From Nocardioides aquaticus (GTDB lineage Bacteria > Actinomycetota > Actinomycetes > Propionibacteriales > Nocardioidaceae): 64,000 bases of DNA. A program made the position numbers and the translations under genes. Position 1 is the stretch's first letter. Each line of letters starts with the position of its first letter. This document shows positions 41,086 through 49,686 of this stretch, one piece after another. Where the stretch lies: contig NZ_CP075371.1 of the NCBI RefSeq assembly GCF_018459925.1, forward strand, positions 1,798,001 to 1,862,000, in the 5' to 3' direction. The notes under the pieces are model-generated. The model saw nothing but the letters and a program-made list of their open reading frames with translations. It searched no databases and was not told the DNA's origin.

Positions 41086-43221
41086 GTGGCCCGAGGCCAA
41101 CGCTCGAACGGCTCGCGCCGACCCCAGCGCAACGGGCGCGTGCGGCACCTGGACAACGACGGGATCATCCCCGTCCTCGCCCGGGCGGTGCGGGAGGTCG
41201 AGACGGCCGTGCAACGCGGCTCCGCGCTGGTCGGGGTGCGTCCGCGGTTCCAGGCCATCGCGCTGCTGGTGCGCGACGAGCGGTTCCGGGTCAAGGCCGA
41301 CACCTCGGCCACCGAGGCGTACCGCTCCGAGCAGCTCAAGCGGCTCGACGGGGTGGCCACGATCCTGGCCCAGACCGCGGCCCGGCAGCCGTCGCTCTTC
41401 ACGCTGCTCGACGAGGACGCCGAGATCACCTCGGAGACCAAGGCGCTGCGCCGCGAGATGCTCCAGGCCGGCGGCGTCGAGCTGCCCGAGCCGGAGGCGG
41501 TGCCCGAGACCGAGGTCGCCGGTACCCAGCCCGACCGGGGCGTCGTGCCGGTCTCGGTCTCGGCCCGTCAGCTGGCCAACCCGTTCCTCAAGCCCGACTT
41601 CTCGGTCGTCCGACGCTCGCAGAGCAGCACCCACCGGCTGAGCGGCTGGGAGCTGCTCGGCCCCCTCTTCCGCTCCTTCGAGAACGCCGAGGCCGGCGCC
41701 TCGGCCTGCATGCCGCTGCCCGAGGACGTGTCCCGCGCCGTGGTCGGCAGCGACCGCCGCGGCCAGGAGCTGATGCTCCACCAGGCCCAGGTCGTCGCGG
41801 CCGCGGGCCAGGGCCACCGCACCTTCCTGCTGGCCGACGAGCCGGGGCTGGGCAAGACCGCGCAGGCGCTGCTGGCCGCGCAGGCGGCCAAGGCCTTCCC
41901 GCTGCTGGTCGTCGTGCCGAACGTGGTCAAGACGAACTGGGCCGCCGAGGCCGCGCGGTGGGTGCCGCGGCACGCGGCGACCGTGGTGCACGGCGACGGC
42001 CGCGAGGTCGACGGCTTCGCCGACATCGTGGTGGTCAACTACGAGGTCCTCGACCGCCACGCCGGCTGGATGGCCGACCACGGGTTCCGCGGCATGGTCG
42101 TCGACGAGGCCCACTTCATCAAGAACCGCTCGTCGCAGCGCTCGCAGCACGTGCTGCGGCTCTCGCAGCGGATCCGCGCCCGCGTGGGCAACCCGTTGCT
42201 GATGGCGCTCACCGGCACCCCGCTGATCAACGACATCGAGGACTTCCGCGCGATCTGGCAGTTCCTCGGCTGGATCGACGACAAGGCCCCGCTGCCCGCG
42301 CTGATGGACTCCCTGGAGGAGATCGGGCTGACCCCCGCCGACCTGGGCTTCTACCCGGCGGCGCGGCAGCGGGTCGTCGACATGGGCATCGTGCGTCGCC
42401 GCAAGGTCGACGTCGCAGCCGACATCCCCGCCCGCCGTGTCGCCGACCTCACCGTCGAGCTGGACGACGAGGCCGGCCGCTCGATCAAGAAGGCCGAGAA
42501 GGAGCTCGCGCGCCGGCTGGTCGAGCGCTACGACACGGCGCTGGCCACGCGGACCTCCGGCAGCACCGTGGTCGGCATCGACCACGAGCTCGTCCGCCGG
42601 GTCGCGACGTGGGAGCGCGAGGACTCCACCTCGAAGACCGGCGAGAACGTCTTCGGGATGATGCGCCGGATCGGCCAGGCCAAGGCCGGGCTGGCTGCGG
42701 ACTACGCCGCCCAGCTGGCCCGCAGCACCGGGAAGGTCGTCTTCTTCGCCAAGCACGTCGACGTCATGGACGACGCCGAGGAGCTCTTCGCCAGCCGCGG
42801 GATCGGCTACACCTCCATCCGCGGCGACCAGTCCCGCGCGGCGCGGGAGAAGGCGATCACCTCCTTCACCAGCGACCCCGAGGTCGAGGTCGTGGTCTGC
42901 TCGCTGACCGCCGCGGGGGTCGGCCTCAACCTGCAGGTCGCCTCGAACCTGGTGCTGGCCGAGCTGTCCTGGACCGACGCCGAGCAGACCCAGGCGATCG
43001 ACCGGGTGCACCGGATCGGTCAGACCATGCCGGTCACTGCCTGGCGCGTGATCGCCGCGCAGACCATCGACGCGCGGATCGCCGAGCTGATCGACAGCAA
43101 GGCCGGCCTGGCCGCCCGCGCGCTGGACGGGGCCGGCGAGGACGCCTCCTCGACCGCCGACGTCCAGCTCGAGGCCCTGGTCTCGCTGCTCACCGACGCC
43201 CTCCGCAAGCGCCGCCGATGA
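41086..43221 (+). CDS. SNF2-family DEAD/DEAH-box helicase
   Basis: A 711-residue protein. The N-terminal ~210 residues are helical and basic, followed by a SNF2 ATPase: motif I DEPGLGKTAQALLAA, motif II VDEAHFIKN, motif III LMALTGTPL, and in the second lobe FAKHVDVMDDAEELF, CSLTAAGVGLNLQ and motif VI QAIDRVHRIGQ. The RIGQ end marks bacterial SNF2 proteins of the HepA/SMARCAL1-like branch that remodel protein-DNA or RNA polymerase complexes. The GTG has an ideal AGGAGGA site. It stands alone, not in a restriction or defence operon. Confidence 0.92.
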   Translation: MARGQRSNGSRRPQRNGRVRHLDNDGIIPVLARAVREVETAVQRGSALVGVRPRFQAIALLVRDERFRVKADTSATEAYRSEQLKRLDGVATILAQTAARQPSLFTLLDEDAEITSETKALRREMLQAGGVELPEPEAVPETEVAGTQPDRGVVPVSVSARQLANPFLKPDFSVVRRSQSSTHRLSGWELLGPLFRSFENAEAGASACMPLPEDVSRAVVGSDRRGQELMLHQAQVVAAAGQGHRTFLLADEPGLGKTAQALLAAQAAKAFPLLVVVPNVVKTNWAAEAARWVPRHAATVVHGDGREVDGFADIVVVNYEVLDRHAGWMADHGFRGMVVDEAHFIKNRSSQRSQHVLRLSQRIRARVGNPLLMALTGTPLINDIEDFRAIWQFLGWIDDKAPLPALMDSLEEIGLTPADLGFYPAARQRVVDMGIVRRRKVDVAADIPARRVADLTVELDDEAGRSIKKAEKELARRLVERYDTALATRTSGSTVVGIDHELVRRVATWEREDSTSKTGENVFGMMRRIGQAKAGLAADYAAQLARSTGKVVFFAKHVDVMDDAEELFASRGIGYTSIRGDQSRAAREKAITSFTSDPEVEVVVCSLTAAGVGLNLQVASNLVLAELSWTDAEQTQAIDRVHRIGQTMPVTAWRVIAAQTIDARIAELIDSKAGLAARALDGAGEDASSTADVQLEALVSLLTDALRKRRR

Positions 43222-43236
43222 CGCGCCCGACCGGCC

Positions 43237-43302
43237 GAGATGACGCTCGCGGACAGCCGAGATGACGCTCGCGGCGCGTCGAGATGACGCTCGCGGCGCG
43301 AC
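43237..43302. repeat. three tandem units of the 22-bp repeat family
   Basis: Units GAGATGACGCTCGCGG followed by ACAGCC, CGCGTC and CGCGAC occupy 43237-43258, 43259-43280 and 43281-43302. A degenerate copy starts inside the stop codon of the helicase gene (43217). The array ends 13 bases before the next start codon. Confidence 0.9.
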
Positions 43303-43315
43303 CGAGACGACCGGC

Positions 43316-44785
43316 ATGGGGGCCCGGACGGCCGCCGCGCTGGTCTTCGGCACGTCGGCGGCGGTGCTGGTGGTCGAGCTGGTCGCGCTGCGGCTGCTCG
43401 CGCCGTACCTCGGGCTGACGCTCGAGACCAACACGCTGGTGATCGGCGTGGCGCTGACCGCGATCGCGCTGGGCTCCTGGCTGGGCGGGCGTGCAGCCGA
43501 CGCCACGGACCCGCGCCGGCTGCTCGGCCCGGCGATCGGGATCTCGGGCGCGGTCGTCGCGCTGACCCCGGCCACCGTCCGCTCCGCGGCCGAGGTCGCG
43601 CCGAGCGGGTTCGTGCTCGTGGCGCTCGGCGCCATCCTGGTGCCCGGAGCCCTGCTGTCGGCGGTGACGCCGATCGTCACGAAGCTCCGGTTGACCACCC
43701 TCGAGGAGACCGGCACGGTCGTCGGCCGGCTGTCCGGGATCGGTACGGCCGGGGCGATCGTCGGCACCGTGCTGACCGGCTTCGTGCTGATCTCGCGGGT
43801 CCCGGTCGGCGTGATCATGGTCGGCCTCGGCGTGGTGCTGCTGGCCACCGCGCTCCTGGTCGACCTGCGGGTGCGCGGCTGGTCCGGCTGGAGCCGGGGT
43901 GCCCGGGTCGGCGCCGGCGCGGCCGTCCTGGCCGGCGGCCTCGGGGTGCTGGTGGCTCCCGGCGGCTGCGACGTGGAGACCACCTACCACTGCGCCCGGG
44001 TCGTCGAGGACCCCGACGACCCCGACGGCCGGACACTGGTGCTCGACGGCCTGCGCCACTCCTACGTCGACCTCGGCGACCCGACCCGCCTGGACTTCGA
44101 GTACGTCCGGGCGCTCGCCGCCGTCGCCGACGCCTCCTTCCCGCCCGGCGAGCCGATCGCCGCCCAGCACCTCGGCGCCGGCGGGGCCACGCTGCCGCGC
44201 TACCTCGCCGCCGACCGGCCCGGCACCCGCAGCGTGGTCTCCGAGATCGACGGCGGGGTCGTCCAGGTCGACCTCGACCGGCTCGGCCTCGAGACCGGCC
44301 CGGACCTCGAGGTCCGGGTCGAGGACGCCCGCCTCGGCCTGGCCGACGTCGCCGACGACAGCCGCGACCTGGTCGTCGGTGACGCCTTCGGCGGCGTGAG
44401 CGTGCCCTGGCACCTCGCCACCGTCGAGATGATGGACGAGGTCGACCGGGTGCTCGAAGACGACGGCGTCTACGCCGCCAACGTCATCGACCACGCACCG
44501 CTGTCCTTCGCCCGCGCCGAGGTGGCCACGCTGGCCGCGGCGTTCGACCACGTCGCGCTGCTCGGCCCGAGCGACGTGCTCGACGCCTCCGGCGGCGGCA
44601 ACATGGTCGTGGTCGCCTCCGACGCCCCGCTGCCGCTGGAGGAGGTCGCCCGCGGGCTCGACGAGCGGGAGACGCAGTGGGACGTGCTGAGCGGTGACGC
44701 GCTCGCGTCGTGGGTCGGCGACGCCGAGGTCCTCACCGACGACTTCGCGCCGGTCGACCAGCTGCTCACGCCGTACGGCGCCTGA
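43316..44785 (+). CDS. spermidine-synthase-like membrane protein
   Basis: A 489-residue protein. The N-terminal ~215 residues hold about seven helices, beginning AAALVFGTSAAVLVVELVALR with the membrane Glu common in this group. The C-terminal part is a Rossmann methyltransferase/spermidine-synthase-like fold (HLGAGGATLPRYLAA, RSVVSEIDGGVVQVD, DLVVGDAFGG). Such fused proteins are widespread in actinobacteria with unproven function. I chose the ATG at 43316 because the open frame upstream is just the 22-bp repeat. Confidence 0.8.
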   Translation: MGARTAAALVFGTSAAVLVVELVALRLLAPYLGLTLETNTLVIGVALTAIALGSWLGGRAADATDPRRLLGPAIGISGAVVALTPATVRSAAEVAPSGFVLVALGAILVPGALLSAVTPIVTKLRLTTLEETGTVVGRLSGIGTAGAIVGTVLTGFVLISRVPVGVIMVGLGVVLLATALLVDLRVRGWSGWSRGARVGAGAAVLAGGLGVLVAPGGCDVETTYHCARVVEDPDDPDGRTLVLDGLRHSYVDLGDPTRLDFEYVRALAAVADASFPPGEPIAAQHLGAGGATLPRYLAADRPGTRSVVSEIDGGVVQVDLDRLGLETGPDLEVRVEDARLGLADVADDSRDLVVGDAFGGVSVPWHLATVEMMDEVDRVLEDDGVYAANVIDHAPLSFARAEVATLAAAFDHVALLGPSDVLDASGGGNMVVVASDAPLPLEEVARGLDERETQWDVLSGDALASWVGDAEVLTDDFAPVDQLLTPYGA

Positions 44786-44817
44786 CACGCCCCGGTGGTC
44801 TCCGGCAGAGTGGTGGC

Positions 44818-45969
44818 GTGCCTGCCAGAGCCGCCGACGCGGCGGACGCCCCCGCCCACCGGCTGACCCGCGCCGGGGCGCGACGGCTGGCCGTGCGCGC
44901 CCAGCTGCTGACCGCGGACCGGCCCACCGACCTCCTGGACGTGGTCCGGCACCTCACGGTGGTCCAGCTCGACCCGACCGCGGCGGTCGCCCCCAGCGCC
45001 GACGTCGTGCTGTGGAGCAGGCTGGGTGGGTCGTACGCCCCGGCCGACCTGCGCGACGCCCTCGACGCCGGCAGCCTGGTCGAGCTGCACATGATGGCCC
45101 GTCCGGCCGAGGACGTCGCGCTGCTGCGCGCGGAGATGGCGGCCTGGCCGGGGGAGGACACCCCGACGTCCAGCTGGCCCAGCGAGCTGCGGGACTGGGT
45201 CGCGGCCAACGGCGGCTGCCGCCAGGAGATCCTCGCCCTGCTGCGCGCCGAGGGTCCGTTGCCCGTGCCGGAGCTGCCGGACACGTGCGTGAGGCCCTGG
45301 CGTTCGAGCGGGTGGAACCACGGCCGCGACCGGGTCCGGCTGCTCGAGCTCATGGTCGCCCGGGGCGAGGTCGCCGTCGTCGGTCGGGAGGGCCGCGACA
45401 AGGTCTACGACCTGGCCGAGCGCGTCTACCCCGACGACCCGGTGGTCCCGCTGGCCGAGGCGGAGGCCGAGCGTGACCGGCGCCGCCTGGCCGCCCTCGG
45501 CATCGCCCGACCGGGCCGGCTGGTCGTCCCGGGGGAGCCGGGGTCGGTGGGCGAGGCGGGGGAGCCGGCGGTGGTGGAGGGCGTCCGCGGGCGGTGGCGG
45601 GTCGACCCCGCCCTGCTCACCGACGTCGACGACGAGGTCCCGGGCCGGACGGCGCTGCTGTCGCCGCTGGACCGGCTGGTCGTCGACCGCAAGCGGGCCG
45701 CCGAGCTCTTCGCCTTCGACTTCGCCCTCGAGATGTACAAGCCGGTGGCCGCCCGGCGGTGGGGCTACTGGGCGCTGCCGGTCCTGCACCACGAGGAGCT
45801 CGTCGGCAAGGTCGACGCGAGCGCGGAGGCGTCCGAGGGCGTGCTGCGGGTCGACGCCGTGCACGAGGACGCTCCCTGGTCCCCGGCGGTCCGGGAGGCG
45901 GTAGACCGCGAGCTGGACGCGTTGGCGACCTGGCTGGGGCTGGAGGTCCTCCGGCTCGACCGCCGCTGA
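44818..45969 (+). CDS. winged-helix DNA glycosylase, YcaQ/AlkX type
   Basis: A 383-residue protein of the HTH_42 family, which includes the E. coli crosslink-repair glycosylase YcaQ. The family catalytic signature QxD appears as VVQLDPTAAV near residue 51, with RLGGSYAPADL following. The C-terminal half contains LLSPLDRLVVDRKRA and ARRWGYWALPVLH, both well conserved in the family. A GTG start six bases behind CAGAGT (44806-44811) could be leaderless. It acts on DNA, probably removing bulky or crosslinked bases. Confidence 0.8.
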   Translation: MPARAADAADAPAHRLTRAGARRLAVRAQLLTADRPTDLLDVVRHLTVVQLDPTAAVAPSADVVLWSRLGGSYAPADLRDALDAGSLVELHMMARPAEDVALLRAEMAAWPGEDTPTSSWPSELRDWVAANGGCRQEILALLRAEGPLPVPELPDTCVRPWRSSGWNHGRDRVRLLELMVARGEVAVVGREGRDKVYDLAERVYPDDPVVPLAEAEAERDRRRLAALGIARPGRLVVPGEPGSVGEAGEPAVVEGVRGRWRVDPALLTDVDDEVPGRTALLSPLDRLVVDRKRAAELFAFDFALEMYKPVAARRWGYWALPVLHHEELVGKVDASAEASEGVLRVDAVHEDAPWSPAVREAVDRELDALATWLGLEVLRLDRR

Positions 45970-45991
45970 GTGGACGCCGTGGGGGCGGGGA

Positions 45992-47251
45992 TCAGCAGAC
46001 GGAGTCCTCGGGCTTCGGGTTCCCGAGACCGAAGACCGGGCGCAGCTTGAGACCGAGGTAGGTCCCGAGGAGCGCCATCGCGCCCCAGAGCCACCCGTGC
46101 AGGCTGAAGGAGGCGATCCCGGCGAAGTACGCCCCGATGTTGCAGCCGTAGGCGATCCGGGCGCCGTACCCCATCGCGATGCCGCCGAGGACCGCGCCGA
46201 GCGCGAGCTTGCCCGGGATCCGCCGGTGCAGGGTCCAGGCGCCGGCGGCAGCGGAGGCGACCAGGGCTCCGAGCATGATCCCGATGTCCATCACCGAGGT
46301 GGTGTCACCGAGCACACCGGCCTCGTACGACCCCGCGCGATCGGCCCAGTAGGACCACGAGGTGACGTCGACGCCGACGAGGTCGAGCAGCTTGGAGCCC
46401 CACAGCGCGAAGGCCGAGGTGATGCCCCAGGCCGAGCCGGACAGCCACAGGGTGAGGCCGTTCAGGCCGGCCAGCAGCAGCGCGCCGACCCACAGCGGCC
46501 AGGAACCGCGCACGGCGCGGGCGGCCCCGCGGGCCGAGGCCGGGCGGCCGGTCGGCGGCACGCGACGCCCGCGGCCCACGACGTAGGTGACCGCCACGAC
46601 GGCGCCGATCGCGGCCAGCGTGATCAGCCACCCGCCGAGGTAGCCCGCGCCGGTGTCGGCCAGCGAGACCGGGCCGAAGGCGGGCAGGCCGAGCCAGAAG
46701 TCGAAGGTCCAGGCACCGAGCACCGACCCGACGACGAACCCGCCGAGGGTCAGCACGATGGCCGACTGCCCGCTGCCGACCGCGAAGAGCGTCCCGGAGG
46801 CGCAGGCACCGCCGACCTGCATGCCGATGCCGAAGAGGAAGGCGCCGATCACGACGCCGAAGCCGATCGGGGCCAGGGAGGCGGTGGGGGTGGTGCCGGC
46901 GCCGAAGGACGCGCCGGTGGCCAGGATCGGGGCGAAGAGCGTGGCCGCCACGGCGATCATCAGCATGTGCGCGCGCAGGCCGGCGCCCTGGCGCACCGCG
47001 ACCAGCTGCCGCCAGGCGGAGGTGAAGCCGAAGCGGCTGTGGAACAGCACGAAGCCGAAGGCCGTGCCGACCGCGAAGAGGGTGGCTGTCATGCCCCCGG
47101 AGCGGGACCAGATGATGCCGCCCAGCACGAGGGTGCCGAGCAGGCCGGCGATCACCACCCCGGCCTGGGGGGGAGGTGCCGGCTCGGCACGCGCCGGTCG
47201 GGTGTCGGGACGGGCCGTCGCCTGGTCGGCGGAGAACTGTTCGGTAGCCAC
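45992..47251 (-). CDS. YeeE/YedE family membrane protein (thiosulfate transport type)
   Basis: A 419-residue polytopic protein with about 12 helices in two similar halves. The family cysteines appear in GGACASGTLFAVGSG and RIAYGCNIGAYF. These are the positions that bind thiosulfate in YeeE/TsuA. A third cysteine is the last residue (EDSVC). It stands as a single gene here without the TusA-like partner often nearby. A role in uptake of reduced sulfur is likely. Confidence 0.88.
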   Translation of the reverse strand: MATEQFSADQATARPDTRPARAEPAPPPQAGVVIAGLLGTLVLGGIIWSRSGGMTATLFAVGTAFGFVLFHSRFGFTSAWRQLVAVRQGAGLRAHMLMIAVAATLFAPILATGASFGAGTTPTASLAPIGFGVVIGAFLFGIGMQVGGACASGTLFAVGSGQSAIVLTLGGFVVGSVLGAWTFDFWLGLPAFGPVSLADTGAGYLGGWLITLAAIGAVVAVTYVVGRGRRVPPTGRPASARGAARAVRGSWPLWVGALLLAGLNGLTLWLSGSAWGITSAFALWGSKLLDLVGVDVTSWSYWADRAGSYEAGVLGDTTSVMDIGIMLGALVASAAAGAWTLHRRIPGKLALGAVLGGIAMGYGARIAYGCNIGAYFAGIASFSLHGWLWGAMALLGTYLGLKLRPVFGLGNPKPEDSVC

Positions 47252-47325
47252 GAGGGGTCCAACCCGGCAGGGCCGGTGGGTGTTCCGTGGCGCGGGCCAC
47301 GTCGTGGCGCTCGGCGGTGCGGCCG

Positions 47326-47880
47326 TCAGTCGTCGGCCGCGCTCCGCAGGACCCGCGCGGGGTTGCCGACCGCGACCACGCCGGCGGGCAGGTCACGGGT
47401 GACGACCGAGCCCGCACCGACCACGGTGTCCGCGCCGATCGTGACGCCGGGGCACACGATCACGCCGCCGCCCAGCCACACGTTGTCGCCGATCGTGATC
47501 GGCTCGGCCGCCTCCCACTTCGCGCGGCGCAGGTCGGCGTCGATCGGGTGGGTGGGGGTGAGCAGCTGGACGTTGGGGCCGATCTGCACGTCGTCGCCGA
47601 TCGTGATCGGGGCGACGTCGAGCGCGACCAGGCCGAAGTTGGCGAAGCAGCGGTCGCCGACGTGGAGGTTCGTGCCGTAGTCGACCTGCAGCGGCGGACG
47701 CAGCTCGGTCCCCTCGCCCAGCGAGCCCAGCAGGTCCTCCAGCAGCCCGCGACGCAGGGCCTCCTGGCGGGCGCTGGTGGCGTTGAACGCGGCCACCAGG
47801 TCCAGGGCACGGCGGCCGGCCTCGGCGATCTCGGGGTCGTCGGCGAGGTACAGCTCGCCGGCGCGCATCCGCTCGGTCAT
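47326..47880 (-). CDS. maltose O-acetyltransferase-like hexapeptide acetyltransferase
   Basis: A 184-residue protein. An N-terminal maltose-acetyltransferase helix pair (RAGELYLADDPEIAEAGRRA) precedes left-handed beta-helix hexapeptide repeats such as ITIGDNVWLGGGVIVCPGVT, ending with the CoA-site sequence AGVVAVGNPARV. The catalytic His is in LLTPTHPIDA. Substrates may be maltose, glucose or other sugars. The ATG at 47880 overlaps the stop of a short leaderless upstream ORF. Confidence 0.88.
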   Translation of the reverse strand: MTERMRAGELYLADDPEIAEAGRRALDLVAAFNATSARQEALRRGLLEDLLGSLGEGTELRPPLQVDYGTNLHVGDRCFANFGLVALDVAPITIGDDVQIGPNVQLLTPTHPIDADLRRAKWEAAEPITIGDNVWLGGGVIVCPGVTIGADTVVGAGSVVTRDLPAGVVAVGNPARVLRSAADD

Positions 47881-47921
47881 GGTCCGGTCGTCGCCCTCGT
47901 CGGGGCGGGGGTGCTGGTCAC
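47881..47921 (-). CDS. leaderless 14-codon upstream ORF before the acetyltransferase gene
   Basis: GTG 47921 starts VTSTPAPTRATTGP and ends with a TGA that overlaps the acetyltransferase ATG (ATGA). A TAGGCT box at 47928-47933 is six bases upstream of the GTG. This arrangement could couple translation of the downstream gene. The alternative is a simple N-terminal extension in another frame. Confidence 0.4.
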
Positions 47922-47927
47922 CCGCGC

Positions 47928-47933
47928 AGCCTA
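47928..47933 (-). promoter_or_regulatory. -10 element (TAGGCT)
   Basis: TAGGCT on the minus strand, six bases from the GTG of the short ORF and 47 bases from the acetyltransferase ATG. Confidence 0.5.
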
Positions 47934-47956
47934 GGGCCGCGCGGGCGGCCACCGGG

Positions 47957-48463
47957 TCACGGCTCGACGGTGCCGTGCCGCGCGTCGTAGGTGTCCCCGG
48001 TCAGCTTGACCTTGGCGAAGGACAGCAGCGAGGCGACCTTGCCGCCGGGGGTGTCCCAGTACTCCGCCTTCTCGACGTCGACGCGGATCAGCACGGCGTT
48101 TGGGTCCTCGGGCCCGCCGGGCAGCCAGGCCTCGGCGAAGGTGTTCCACAGCTCGCGCAGCTTGGCGGTGTCGTCGACGACGTACGCCTTCCCGGTCAGG
48201 GACACCCAGGTGTCGCGGGAGGAGAAGGTGAGCGCGACCGACGCGTCGTGGCCGAGCGCCCGGGTGTGGGCGGTGTCGCGCGCGGTGATGAACCACATCT
48301 CGGCGTCGGGCTCGACCTCCTGGCGCGCCATCGGGATGCTGCGCGGGCCCTCGGTGCCGAAGGTGGTGAACATCGCGATCGGCATGTCCTCCATCAGCTC
48401 GACGAGGTGCGCCCGCTCGCGGTCCTGGTCGCCGGCGGTGGTGGTCTGCTCGGAGGAGGTCAT
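47957..48463 (-). CDS. pyridoxamine 5'-phosphate oxidase-like (general stress protein 26 type)
   Basis: A 168-residue split-barrel flavin-binding protein. ELMEDMPIAMFTTFGTEGPR and the strand pair MWFITARDTAHTRALG, SRDTWVSLTGKAYVV match the PPOX-fold general stress protein 26 family. WDTPGGKVASLLSFAKVKLTG near the end is typical. The cofactor (FMN, FAD or F420) cannot be told. It is divergent from the thioesterase gene. Confidence 0.82.
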   Translation of the reverse strand: MTSSEQTTTAGDQDRERAHLVELMEDMPIAMFTTFGTEGPRSIPMARQEVEPDAEMWFITARDTAHTRALGHDASVALTFSSRDTWVSLTGKAYVVDDTAKLRELWNTFAEAWLPGGPEDPNAVLIRVDVEKAEYWDTPGGKVASLLSFAKVKLTGDTYDARHGTVEP

Positions 48464-48543
48464 GACCCCAGCCTGCGCCCACCCCGGGGAGGCTGGCCAC
48501 CCTCTGCCGGGGTGGTCGGCCGCGGCCTGGCAGGGTCGTCGCC

Positions 48544-49332
48544 GTGACCGAGCACCACGAGGCGTACTTCCGGCGGACGGGCCGGACCACCTACCTCGCC
48601 ACCGAGCACACCAGCGGGGCGTGGTCGACGACCGAGCAGCACGTCAGCCCGCTCTGCGGCCTGCTGGTGCACGTCCTCGAGCGCGACCTGCCCCGACCGG
48701 ACCTCGCGCTGGCGCGGGTCAGCATCGACATCCTCGGCGTCGTGCCGGTGGACGAGGTGGAGGTCGGCGCCCGGGTGGTGCGCCCCGGGCGCACGATCGA
48801 GCTCGCCGAGGTCGAGGCGTCGTACGCCGGGCGCGCCGTGCTGCGCGCCCGTACCTGGCGCCTGGCGCCCTCGGACACCGCCGACGTCGCCGCGCACGAC
48901 GTGACCCCCATGCCGCCGCCCGCGCGCTCCGAGCCGTGGGAGATGGGTTCGCTGTGGCCCGGCGGCTACATCGGCTCGCTCGAGGTGCGTCGTGCCGCCG
49001 GGGCGGCGCCCGGTCGGGGGCGGGCGTGGGTGAGCTCCCCGGTGGCGCTGGTGGCGGACGAGGAGGTCTCTGAGCAGGCGGCCTGGACGCGGTTGCTCGA
49101 CACCGCCAACGGCGTCGCGGTCCGCGCCGCTCCGGGTGACTGGGCCTACCCCAACGTCGACCTCACCTACCACCTGCACCGCACGCCGCGAGGGCCGTGG
49201 GTCGGTCTCGACACGTCCGTCACCTGGGGCGCCGAGGGCGTCGGCCTCACCTCGACGGTGCTGCACGACGAGCACGGCCCGGTCGGCACGGCCGCCCAGG
49301 TGCTGACGCTGCGGCGGGCCGCCGCGCGCTGA
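48544..49332 (+). CDS. acyl-CoA thioesterase-like double-hotdog protein
   Basis: A 262-residue protein from GTG 48544. Two hotdog-like halves are visible: ARVSIDILGVVPVDEVEV in the N-terminal half and VDLTYHLHRTPRGPWVGLDT in the C-terminal half. This layout matches thioesterase-family (TesB-like, DUF4442-like) actinobacterial proteins. The active Asp in the second half is TSVTWG-adjacent but cannot be fixed. CAGGGT lies seven bases before the start. Confidence 0.75.
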   Translation: MTEHHEAYFRRTGRTTYLATEHTSGAWSTTEQHVSPLCGLLVHVLERDLPRPDLALARVSIDILGVVPVDEVEVGARVVRPGRTIELAEVEASYAGRAVLRARTWRLAPSDTADVAAHDVTPMPPPARSEPWEMGSLWPGGYIGSLEVRRAAGAAPGRGRAWVSSPVALVADEEVSEQAAWTRLLDTANGVAVRAAPGDWAYPNVDLTYHLHRTPRGPWVGLDTSVTWGAEGVGLTSTVLHDEHGPVGTAAQVLTLRRAAAR

Positions 49333-49381
49333 CCGGTCACGGTCGGTCGGGGCGGACGCGTCGGCGGCCCGGTGGTCGTCT

Positions 49382-49671
49382 CGGTGGTCGAGGAGCGAGC
49401 GCAGCGAGCGTCTCGAGACCAGGGCCGGTGGTCGACGTGTGATCTGCACGCATCGGGTGAGTGCAGATCACACGTCGACGGGGCTGGGGTGGGCGTGCCT
49501 CTCAGGCGGTACGGGTGCTGCTGCGTGGTGGGTCAGAAGGGTGGGGGCGTTGCGGGGTGGAGGCTCGGCGGCGCCGTCCGGTTGTCGTCCGGCACCGGGC
49601 TGGCGCCGCCTCCTCGACCACCGTGGTCACCGGGTCTCGAGACGCTCGCTGCGCTCGCTCCTCGACCACCG
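49382..49671. repeat. perfect 39-bp inverted repeat pair (49382-49420 and 49633-49671)
   Basis: CGGTGGTCGAGGAGCGAGCG and the next 19 bases at 49382-49420 reappear without mismatch as the reverse complement at 49633-49671, 212 bases apart. The arm contains GAGCGAGCGCAGCGAGCGTC, itself partly palindromic. Such arms are common intergenic repeats in Nocardioides-like genomes in my experience; the mobile or regulatory role is unknown. Confidence 0.9.
49431..49479. repeat. 19-bp perfect inverted repeat with 11-base loop
   Basis: GTCGACGTGTGATCTGCAC (49431-49449) pairs with GTGCAGATCACACGTCGAC (49461-49479) around GCATCGGGTGA. It sits just inside the left 39-bp arm. It could act as a terminator for the thioesterase gene or as a protein-binding site. 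Confidence 0.85.
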
Positions 49672-49686
49672 GGCCGGGAGACGCCC

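Larger units (their letters stand above)
49333..49686. other. intergenic region built of nested inverted repeats
   Basis: No gene is supported here. The region is organised by a 39-bp inverted pair and an inner 19-bp inverted repeat, both listed separately. Between 49480 and 49632 the sequence is GC-rich with no further structure I can see. Confidence 0.6.

Noticed and set aside
41086..43221. SNF2 helicase as part of a defence system (such as DISARM or BREX)
   Set aside because: No methyltransferase, nuclease or PLD gene is next to it; its neighbours are metabolic or repair genes.
43262..43315. Start of the spermidine-synthase-like gene at 43262
   Set aside because: The extra residues are a translation of the 22-bp repeat and not part of the family; the ATG at 43316 is preferred.
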